DNA from: Phycisphaerae bacterium
GTDB lineage: Bacteria > Planctomycetota > Phycisphaerae > UBA1845
Reading direction: 5' to 3'
NCBI GenBank assembly: GCA_021604825.1
Contig: BQJS01000077.1
Span: forward strand, 1-20,666
DNA length: 20,666 bases
The translations under genes were made by a program, and so were the position numbers. Position 1 is the first letter of the stretch; every line of letters begins with the position of its first letter. Of the stretch, positions 7,713-14,476 are shown in pieces. The notes below the pieces were generated by a model. It had not been told where the DNA came from, did no database searches, and worked only from the letters and a program-made list of their open reading frames with translations.

Positions 7713-8389
7713 CGTACATCATATGCTCAAACATGCAACATATTATTCTGATAAATCCAGTAATGCGACCACTAAGCCCTTACAATCTGGCCACCACAGT
7801 GACTTTGCCATACCGCAGGCCGACTTTATGCCGCATATATGCCTAGAATATGCGATCTGCAGTCTCCGCGCAACGCGGAAGAATTCGCAGCCATTCAACC
7901 ACGAAATCGATTCGATGAACCGCAACACTCGTAACTTGGTGGTTCAAGTTGCGGAGCAGATGCCGCCTATCGATTTCGATAAAAAACAGAATATCGATCG
8001 CATTCGGCTGACATTTATTTCACGGAAGCATGATTCGTTGCGATGGCGCGACGGATAAGACCAAGTCCGATAAACATCTTGGCTTGGTTGCGGCGGGAAT
8101 TCCAAGAGCGCCCCAACAAACTCGCTGGGCATCACCGCGGCCAATACCCTCGGTTCGTTGCCCTCAATGGCAACCGGAACACCCCATAACCGGGCGCGCC
8201 GAACGGTAGAGGACGTGGCGATTATTCCGCCCAAGACTGAAAACACTAACGATCGATTAAGGGCTTATTAAAGTCTCGTTAAATCGGTCTTTCGAGGTAG
8301 GAAGGAGGTTTAACGCAAGCATTCGCAGAGCTACGATCGTGGTGTGGCAGTAACAAACAGGAATCGGTTAGAAGCCAAAGGACGTTGCA
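7713..8389. other. Intergenic region of about 680 bases between divergent argR and sulfotransferase genes
   Basis: I see no convincing gene. The first part (7700-7860) is AT-rich and would hold the argR promoter and operators. A perfect GGAGG at about 8305-8309 is followed by no usable start codon. Weakly protein-like fragments exist on both strands (plus 7829-8058, minus 7944-8246), possibly decayed sequence. Confidence 0.5.
7832..7854. promoter_or_regulatory. Operator-like palindrome upstream of argR
   Basis: CGCATAT at 7832-7838 and ATATGCG at 7848-7854 form perfect 7-base arms around 9 bases. The left arm is also part of a perfect 10-base palindrome, GCATATATGC (7833-7842). It lies 120-142 bases upstream of the argR ATG in AT-rich DNA. 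The size and AT-rich arms suit a dimeric regulator site; ArgR is the obvious candidate, but the sequence is not a close match to the TGAAT...ATTCA ARG box. Confidence 0.35.
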
Positions 8390-9382
8390 ATGCGGAAACC
8401 AAACTTTTTCGTTGTTGGTGCACCAAAATGCGGGACGACAGCGTTGTACACGTACTTGAATGGTCATCCCAACGTTTTCATGCCGCACGTTAAGGAGCCG
8501 CATTTTTTCGCAGATGACTTTTCTGGGTATCGCTACATTTCATCGCGCGATCAGTATCTCCGACTCTTCAAGGGAGCCGGGGAAAACCACGCGGCGATTG
8601 GTGAAGCTTCGGTTTTCTATCTGTATTCGCAAACGGCTATTAAGAAGATCAACGCGTTCGATCCAGCAGCGAAGATCCTCGTCATGATTCGGAATCCGCT
8701 GGAAATGCTGCCGTCATTGCACAGTCAATTGTTATGGAGTTGCAGAGAAACGGAAACAGACTTTGAACGTGCCTGGCAACTTCAAGCGGCACGCCTTCGG
8801 GGCGAGAACCTGCCCCGACAATGTCTTGCGGCCCAGCACCTTCAATACGGTGAAGTTGGAAAATTCGGCGGGCAAGTTCAACGCCTGTTGAGTGTTTTTC
8901 CGCGCGAGCAGGTAAAACTGGTTCTTTTCGACGATTTCACCAAATGCACGCGCACAGTCTACGAAGAATCTCTGCGATTCTTGGGGGTGGAGCCAGATGA
9001 TCGGTCCGAATTTCCAAAGGTCAATGGCAATCGCAAACACAGATGGCCCGCACTGGGTCGCCTTTTGGTTAGTCCTCCGTTTCCGCTGAACGTTGTCAAA
9101 CAAGGGCTAAAAGACATCGGCGCGACCAAGCTTGGGTTGACCCAACTCAAGCGCTCCGTGATCAGCGCCAACACAACTCCCACGCGTCGTAATCCACTTA
9201 ATCCTCGCTTTCGGCGCGAACTGGCCAACTACTTCAACGAAGACATAGCGCTTCTTGAGTCGATATTGCAACGCGATCTCAGCCATTGGACCTCGCAGAC
9301 CGCCCCGGAGAGTCAGCCGGTAAGACTTCACTCCTTGCCCCAGCGAATGGAAGTCGGCCACCTCGAGCCGGTCACCGGATAA
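8390..9382 (+). CDS. PAPS-dependent sulfotransferase
   Basis: Transfers sulfate from PAPS to an acceptor hydroxyl or amine, probably on a carbohydrate. 330 residues, as expected for the family. The 5'-phosphosulfate-binding loop is VVGAPKCGTTALY (residues 8-20), with lysine K13 in the usual place. The 3'-phosphate-binding segment is KILVMIRNPLEMLPS (95-109), with R101 and S109. KEPHFF at 35-40 is typical of the heparan-sulfate N-/O-sulfotransferase-like group (Sulfotransfer_1/3). Start ATG 8390 has AGGA about 9 bases upstream. No signal peptide or membrane segment is visible, so it is probably cytoplasmic. It stands alone: argR is divergent and the amidotransferase is convergent, with no PAPS-synthesis genes in the window. 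The acceptor cannot be told from sequence. Confidence 0.9.
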   Translation: MRKPNFFVVGAPKCGTTALYTYLNGHPNVFMPHVKEPHFFADDFSGYRYISSRDQYLRLFKGAGENHAAIGEASVFYLYSQTAIKKINAFDPAAKILVMIRNPLEMLPSLHSQLLWSCRETETDFERAWQLQAARLRGENLPRQCLAAQHLQYGEVGKFGGQVQRLLSVFPREQVKLVLFDDFTKCTRTVYEESLRFLGVEPDDRSEFPKVNGNRKHRWPALGRLLVSPPFPLNVVKQGLKDIGATKLGLTQLKRSVISANTTPTRRNPLNPRFRRELANYFNEDIALLESILQRDLSHWTSQTAPESQPVRLHSLPQRMEVGHLEPVTG

Positions 9383-9415
9383 GCCCATTGAACTGTGCAA
9401 AACGCTACGGGGTGC

Positions 9416-9432
9416 GTGTCATTAATTGACAC
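9416..9432. repeat. Short inverted repeat between convergent genes
   Basis: GTGTCA (9416-9421) and TGACAC (9427-9432) flank TTAAT, 34 bases after the sulfotransferase stop. There is no T tract, so it is a poor terminator. The arms are the same hexamer pair, in swapped order, as the repeat at 3400-3415. Confidence 0.3.
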
Positions 9433-9496
9433 TATGGGTTGAGGTGGCTCGTTCGATTGGGTTCCAACCCGCCGACTTGATCATCCGCGAGCTGAG

Positions 9497-10231
9497 TCAC
9501 GACTGGCTGATCAAATCGATGAATCGGGCAAGGAGTTTGTCAGACTCTGGTGTGGGGACGGGATTGCTGGTCAGCGTCTCAAAGACGTCGTTGTCGGGCA
9601 CGTAACTTTCGCGATAGAACCCGAGTCTTTCGATCAGTCGGGCTGCGTCCATTTCGGCGTGGAATTGGGTGCCGTAAACAAGCTTGTCGCGCAGGCGGAA
9701 GACCTGATTGCGACAGCGCTGGCTGTAAGCGAGCTCGACGGCTTGCTCGGGCAGGCGGACGACGTAGTCGTGGTGGCCCATGTGTCCGAAAAACGAATTG
9801 GGCAACCCCTCAAACAGCGGGTCCGTTTCGCCATCGTCACTCAGCCACAGGTTGAACGTCCCCACCTCTTCGTGGGCGATGTCAGTAATAACCGATCCGC
9901 CCAGAACCTTGGCAATGAACTGGTGGCCCCAGCATGAACCAAACATGGGCCGATCGGCATCGACGAGCTTCAAAACCAGATCGGCCATCGGACCCGTAAA
10001 GTCGTAATCCTCAGTAACCGTGTGCGCCCCTGCCCCGCCCAAAATGACCGCGGCGTATGGATCAACATCGCCCATGGTGATGTTTGGATTCTCGGTGACG
10101 TTCAACGTGTGCAATTCCACACGATCCAACCCGAGTCGCTCGGCGAAGCAATTGCGTTCGTGTTCGGCGATGTGTTTTTGATCCCGAACCTGAATCAACA
10201 CGACTTTGATTGTTGCATTTGACGGATTCAT
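9497..10231 (-). CDS. Class I glutamine amidotransferase domain protein (GMP-synthase-like)
   Basis: Stand-alone GATase1 of 244 residues. The nucleophile elbow is GSCWGHQ (Cys C100) and the rest of the triad is QFHAE (H191, E193), so glutaminase or gamma-glutamyl hydrolase chemistry is likely. ILGGAGAHTVTEDY and the following SCWGHQFIAKVLGG fit the GuaA-like subgroup that includes stand-alone gamma-glutamyl peptidases. There is no ATP-pyrophosphatase domain, so this is not GMP synthase itself. ATG 10231 has GAGGT about 5 bases upstream. It converges on the sulfotransferase and diverges from the M16 peptidase, with no partner synthase nearby. The substrate is unknown: it could deglutamylate a small molecule or serve a distant synthetase. 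Confidence 0.88.
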   Translation of the reverse strand: MNPSNATIKVVLIQVRDQKHIAEHERNCFAERLGLDRVELHTLNVTENPNITMGDVDPYAAVILGGAGAHTVTEDYDFTGPMADLVLKLVDADRPMFGSCWGHQFIAKVLGGSVITDIAHEEVGTFNLWLSDDGETDPLFEGLPNSFFGHMGHHDYVVRLPEQAVELAYSQRCRNQVFRLRDKLVYGTQFHAEMDAARLIERLGFYRESYVPDNDVFETLTSNPVPTPESDKLLARFIDLISQS

Positions 10232-10240
10232 CGCACCTCA

Positions 10241-10423
10241 TCAACGGTTTTGAAGCCAATCGCAGTCCGGGCAAGTCGGTTCTGAGAAACCAGTTACAGC
10301 CCGGGCAAGAATCCACCCACACTGGTTCCAGCACGGCTGGATCGGCGGATACTGTAGGAATCTCAGGACAGGAGCCAAGATCGCGCCGACCGTCGCATAC
10401 ACGCCCCGCCTACATCGATACAC
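10241..10423 (-). CDS. Possible small Cys-rich protein upstream of the amidotransferase
   Basis: A 60-codon frame starting with GTG and ending 9 bases before the amidotransferase ATG, so it could be the first gene of a two-gene transcript. The translation has a short hydrophobic stretch (VYATVGAILAPVLRFL) then two cysteine pairs, CWNQC and CPDC, about 20 residues apart, which would suit a metal-binding knuckle. No good Shine-Dalgarno and no family recognised. It may be chance. The rest of 10232-10605, the divergent promoter region, shows nothing else. Confidence 0.22.
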   Translation of the reverse strand: MYRCRRGVYATVGAILAPVLRFLQYPPIQPCWNQCGWILARAVTGFSEPTCPDCDWLQNR

Positions 10424-10605
10424 AACTTCTTACGGGTTAAACGCGCTTGTCCGATTCCGTTTGTCGTCCAAGACCGATATGTTACCTAATCTCGCAGAAA
10501 ATCGTAATCCCGCCTGACGGATGGCGTGTGGGCCACCGTCGATGATCGCGGAAATTGCATACCGCCAATCGCGCGGTCAAAACGACTCATTGGAGATGTC
10601 CAAAT

Positions 10606-13461
10606 ATGAACAAGCAATTGTTTTCAACATTGGCAGTGGTCATTGCTGCCGCCTGCGTGATGCCTGTCCACGCAGAAAACCTCCCGAGCGACGATCGCAT
10701 CCAAACCGGAAAATTCGACAACGGTCTGACTTGGATGTATCGCCAGCACAACAACCCGCCCGGACGCATGGCGATGATGATCCACGTGTCCAGCGGGTCG
10801 CTCAACGAAAAGGAAAACCAGCGCGGGTTGGCACACTTCCTCGAACACATGGCCTTCAACGGAACCGAGAACTTCGCACCCGGCGAACTCATCAAGTTCT
10901 TTGAAAGCATCGGCATGGAATTCGGTGCGGACCTCAACGCCTTCACGAGCTTCAACCAAACCTCGTACATGCTGTTCACACCGGAGAACACGGTGGCCCA
11001 GGTGGACGAAGGCATGATGGCGTTGAGCGATTATGTTTTCCGCGCTTTGCTGCTTCAAGAAGAAATCGACAAGGAGCGCGGCGTGGTCATGTCGGAATGG
11101 CGCTCGGGTCGCGGTGCCCAGCAGCGCATCTTCGATCAGATTCTGGAAAACATCCTGGGTGGTTCGAGATTCGCCGAGCGTATCCCAATCGGGCTGCCGG
11201 AAGTCCTCAACACTGCCAACCGCGACGCATTCGTTGATTACTATCGCACCTGGTATCGCCCCGAGCTGATGACGCTGATGGTCGTTGGTGACGCACCACT
11301 CGAAAAAATCAAACCGATCATGGACAAGTGGTTCGGCCAGTACAAAGCGACACTGCCCGCACGCAAGCAGGAGTCGGCAGATTTTAAGCCCTTTACCGAA
11401 CAGCGCGCGTTTGTATTCAGCGATCCGGAACTCTCGGACTGCGATGTCAGCCTCTACAATATCAGCGCCGGTCGCCCACCGGTCACGACCGTCGAGCAAT
11501 CCCGTGTCGAGATGGTGGAAAGCGTCGCGTCGTGGATCGTCAATCGTCGCCTCGAAGAACGCGTGCAAAAAGGGACAGCCACCTATCAAAACGCAGGCGG
11601 CGGCGTCAGCAACTTCTTCAACGAGGCAATGCTCGTCAACGCGTCAGCCACCGGCGAACCGGACACATGGAACAAAATGCTCGACGAATTGATCGTCGAA
11701 TTATCGCGGGCCAAGGAACACGGATTCACTCAGCGCGAACTTGATTTGGCCAAGAAAGAAATCCTCGCCGACGCCAAGCGATCCGTGGAACGTGAACCCA
11801 CCCGCAACGCCCGCGGCATGTTGTTTGAAATGAACAGCGCCGTCACGAATGAAGAACCGGTTCTTTCAGCCAAGCAAGAACTCGAATTGACCGAGCGACT
11901 CCTTCCGACCATCACGACGGATGAACTGGCCAAGGCTTTCTCGACGCACTTTGGCGCCCAGACTTTTGCATACGTGGTCACCGCTCCCAAGAAGGATGGC
12001 ATCAAGCTGCCGACGCCGGACGAAGTGTTGGCGGCTGCTAAATCAGCTTGGAACATCAAGACGGAACCGATCAAAGAAGAAACGGCTCCGACGCAGCTTC
12101 TCGCTGCAGCCCCCAAGCCTGGTGCCGTCGCGGAATCCAAGACCGACGAAGACCTCAAGATCACCAGCGCTTGGCTGGACAATGGCGTCCGCGTGCATCA
12201 CCGCTATATGGACTACAAAAAAGACCAGGTGATGATGAGCATCAACCTCGCGGGCGGTAAAATTGAGGAAACCAAAGCGAATCGCGGTGAAATCGAATTG
12301 GCGGCATACGCCTTATCCGTCCAGCCAGCCACCACCCGCCTGACCTCGACGAACGTGCGCGACATCATGACGGGCCACACCGTTGGCGTGGGTGTTTCGC
12401 CGACACCGGACACCGTCATGCTGAGCGTGATGGGTTCACCCAAGGAATTGGAAACCGGACTTCAGTTGGCCCACGCCTTGCTCACCGATGGCAAGATCGA
12501 AGAGAGCGCCGTCAACGTCTGGCGTCAGCAGCAGAAACAGCAACGCGTCTTTGCCCAAGCCGTACCGCAGTTCAAGGCTTATGAGGCACTCATCGAAGCC
12601 CTGTCGGGTTCCGATCCAAGATTGACACCATTGCTCCCAGAAGATCGGGTCGATGCCCTTTCCGCAGAAGCCGCGCAAAAGCGCTGGAACGAAATCGTAC
12701 GCAAGGCTCCCATCGAAGTGGCGATCGTTGGCGAGATCCCGCTCGATCGCGCGATGGCGCTGGTGAGTCAGTACGTCGGATCACTGCCGAAGCGCGGACG
12801 CAATGCGACGCACATCGATGCGCTGCGCACCCTGGCCCGTAAGGAAGGCCCGTTTGTCCACAACATCGACGTCAACACCATGACCGACAAGGGCATGGCC
12901 ATCGCCGGCTTTATTGGGTGCGACGCCACCAACGTACGCGACAGCCTGGCACTGGAATTGAGTTCGGAAATTCTGACCAGCCGATTGATCAAACGCATTC
13001 GCGAAGAGTTGGCAATCGTCTACTCATTGAGCGCTTCGAACCAACCTTCCAATTCGTATCGCGATTCGGGACGGTTCATGTCGCAGGCACCGTGCGAGCC
13101 GACCAAAGCCCAGCAGGTCGTCGATGAAGCCCACAAGATCTTCGACGCCTTCGCCAAGACCGGCCCGTCAGAGGAAGAACTGTCCAATGCCAAGAAGCAG
13201 GTCAAGAACAACCTCGATGAGGACATGAAAGAACCAAGCTACTGGTTCGGCGTCTTGCAGAAACTTGACTACCACGGCATCAACCTCGCCGACGAAAAGG
13301 CCCTTCCGGATGTGTTCGACACGTTCACAGCCAAGGAATTGGTCAAGGTGTTCGGCAAGTATTACACGCCAGCCCGTCAATTCCGAGTGACGGCTGTCCC
13401 TTCAGGAACGGATGCGAAAGCCAAGGAAGCAGCCAAGACAGCGGCTGCAACCACGGGATAG
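10606..13461 (+). CDS. Secreted M16-family zinc metallopeptidase, two-half type
   Basis: Insulinase/pitrilysin-like peptidase of 951 residues. A signal peptide (MNKQLFSTLAVVIAAACVMPVHA, cut after about residue 23) sends it to the periplasm or beyond. The N-terminal half carries the inverted zinc motif HFLEH (H77, E80 as base, H81) and the third ligand region KERGVVMSEW (E157 and E164, seven apart as in pitrilysin). A linker rich in K, E, A and P (about 480-520) joins a second M16 half lacking the HxxEH motif, which in relatives closes the clamshell around short unfolded peptides. The late segment IREELAIVYSLSASNQPSNSYRDSG is the usual C-terminal substrate-contact block. ATG 10606 has GGAG 10 bases upstream and gives an ideal signal peptide. 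A strong terminator follows at 13490. Monocistronic. Confidence 0.94.
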   Translation: MNKQLFSTLAVVIAAACVMPVHAENLPSDDRIQTGKFDNGLTWMYRQHNNPPGRMAMMIHVSSGSLNEKENQRGLAHFLEHMAFNGTENFAPGELIKFFESIGMEFGADLNAFTSFNQTSYMLFTPENTVAQVDEGMMALSDYVFRALLLQEEIDKERGVVMSEWRSGRGAQQRIFDQILENILGGSRFAERIPIGLPEVLNTANRDAFVDYYRTWYRPELMTLMVVGDAPLEKIKPIMDKWFGQYKATLPARKQESADFKPFTEQRAFVFSDPELSDCDVSLYNISAGRPPVTTVEQSRVEMVESVASWIVNRRLEERVQKGTATYQNAGGGVSNFFNEAMLVNASATGEPDTWNKMLDELIVELSRAKEHGFTQRELDLAKKEILADAKRSVEREPTRNARGMLFEMNSAVTNEEPVLSAKQELELTERLLPTITTDELAKAFSTHFGAQTFAYVVTAPKKDGIKLPTPDEVLAAAKSAWNIKTEPIKEETAPTQLLAAAPKPGAVAESKTDEDLKITSAWLDNGVRVHHRYMDYKKDQVMMSINLAGGKIEETKANRGEIELAAYALSVQPATTRLTSTNVRDIMTGHTVGVGVSPTPDTVMLSVMGSPKELETGLQLAHALLTDGKIEESAVNVWRQQQKQQRVFAQAVPQFKAYEALIEALSGSDPRLTPLLPEDRVDALSAEAAQKRWNEIVRKAPIEVAIVGEIPLDRAMALVSQYVGSLPKRGRNATHIDALRTLARKEGPFVHNIDVNTMTDKGMAIAGFIGCDATNVRDSLALELSSEILTSRLIKRIREELAIVYSLSASNQPSNSYRDSGRFMSQAPCEPTKAQQVVDEAHKIFDAFAKTGPSEEELSNAKKQVKNNLDEDMKEPSYWFGVLQKLDYHGINLADEKALPDVFDTFTAKELVKVFGKYYTPARQFRVTAVPSGTDAKAKEAAKTAAATTG

Positions 13462-13489
13462 TCACGGGTTAACCCATTCGCAAAAGACA

Positions 13490-13520
13490 AGCCCGTCGGG
13501 GAAACCCGGCGGGCTTTTTT
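13490..13520 (+). terminator. Strong intrinsic terminator after the M16 peptidase
   Basis: AGCCCGTCGGG (13490-13500), loop GAAA, CCCGGCGGGCT (13505-13515): an 11-bp stem with one G-T wobble, a GNRA-type tetraloop and a run of six T. It starts 28 bases after the stop codon. Confidence 0.92.
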
Positions 13521-13742
13521 CATGCCCGATGTCAGAACGCCGATTTGGGCGAATTGCAGTCGTAAGGCAGAAGAGTTCGCCGGAACTTGTGTATGATCGT
13601 ATTTAGATCATTGACGGGTTGCCCAACGACAAAGCTTGAACATAGAATCAATAACGTTCGTACAAGTCGTAAGCCGCAAGAACGTGGTCGAAACCAACAA
13701 CGGCGTCACACGCCAAACCATCAGCATCGACAGGTGGCCCCC

Positions 13743-13892
13743 GTGGACGGAACCCTATTCTGGATCATCATCGCATCCGTGTTCGCCCTGGTCTTCGCGC
13801 GCCAACCGCGCAACTGCTGTAGATCCTGCGGCTTCAAGAACAGAGGCATTGCCAAATTCTGCGGCAAGTGCGGTAATAAGATCAAGCGGTAA
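13743..13892 (+). CDS. Tiny membrane-anchored zinc-ribbon protein
   Basis: 49 codons from GTG 13743 (GTG 13734 is also in frame). A single hydrophobic helix (LFWIIIASVFALVFA, residues 5-19) is followed by a compact treble-cleft-like ribbon with CRSC (C26, C29) and CGKC (C40, C43), ending in a basic tail. This is the common bacterial zinc-ribbon form CxxCGxxNxxxAKFCxxCG. Further upstream the frame becomes Arg/His-rich and looks non-coding, so the short version is preferred. No convincing Shine-Dalgarno. It lies in the same direction as the next zinc-ribbon membrane gene, 41 bases away, and the two may be co-transcribed. Function unknown. Confidence 0.5.
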   Translation: MDGTLFWIIIASVFALVFARQPRNCCRSCGFKNRGIAKFCGKCGNKIKR

Positions 13893-13933
13893 CGGTAGGC
13901 TACTCTAGTTGTTCAAAGCCCAGGATCTGATCG

Positions 13934-14476
13934 TTGTCGATCGCCAAAACTCTCAAGCGATGGCTAAACAAGCCCCTGTTCGGCACACGCGTCATACCCA
14001 AAGACGCAGTCGTCGATGCGACAGCATTCTCTGAAGACGAGTACCCGGTTCACTGCACCAAGTGCGGGTATCTACTGCGCGGTCTGGAAGACGGACTCTG
14101 CCCAGAATGCGGTACATTTTTTGAGAGAGGACGGCTGTTGGTAGTCCAATATTTTCAGAGCTGGAAGGGACCGGCTTGGCGAGATTCGGCAACGGGCAGG
14201 TGGTCGCAAAGACTAGCGACAATGGGGACTGTATTGATCATTGCTGGCGCGCTTGGTGTTCTTGGCTTGAAATGGGCATCTCCGACCGTCCAGCTATCTC
14301 TAACGCAAGCAGGCTCGAGAAATTACGTTGTCATCGCATTTCTTGGGACATTTGCAATCGGTTACATCACTCTAATGATTTCAGGGCTATTGACGGCAAG
14401 AACCTATCCGCCCGACGCGAAAAAGAAGCGACGCGCGATTAAGACTGCTATCTTCGATCCATCCCACAAAGGCTAA
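13934..14476 (+). CDS. Zinc-ribbon membrane protein of planctomycete type
   Basis: 180 residues from TTG 13934, the only plausible start before the conserved ribbon; AGGA lies 8 bases upstream. Residues 41-59 form the ribbon CTKCGYLLRGLEDGLCPECG (C41, C44, C56, C59), a motif found in many planctomycete membrane proteins of unknown role. Two transmembrane helices follow, about 96-114 (GTVLIIAGALGVLGLKW) and 132-154 (VVIAFLGTFAIGYITLMISGLL), then a basic cytoplasmic tail (KKKRRAIK). The ribbon is probably cytoplasmic. Its stop codon TAA overlaps the stop of the converging S9 peptidase, so the two transcripts must overlap at their 3' ends. I cannot give a function. Confidence 0.75.
   Translation: MSIAKTLKRWLNKPLFGTRVIPKDAVVDATAFSEDEYPVHCTKCGYLLRGLEDGLCPECGTFFERGRLLVVQYFQSWKGPAWRDSATGRWSQRLATMGTVLIIAGALGVLGLKWASPTVQLSLTQAGSRNYVVIAFLGTFAIGYITLMISGLLTARTYPPDAKKKRRAIKTAIFDPSHKG

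Noticed and set aside
7829..8058. Plus-strand frame beginning MPHICLEYAICSL
   Set aside because: No ribosome site and no domain; it overlaps the argR upstream region and the palindrome.
7944..8246. Minus-strand frame with a segment (RRARLWG) like the tail of TPR regulators
   Set aside because: Only a few residues match, there is no start signal and the rest is unlike any protein I know; at most a decayed remnant.
9450..9475. GGGTT-CC-AACCC inverted repeat as a terminator for the convergent pair
   Set aside because: Two-base loop and no T tract on either strand.
10624..11589. 321-codon open frame on the minus strand
   Set aside because: Lies opposite the signal peptide and catalytic half of the M16 peptidase; no domain seen.
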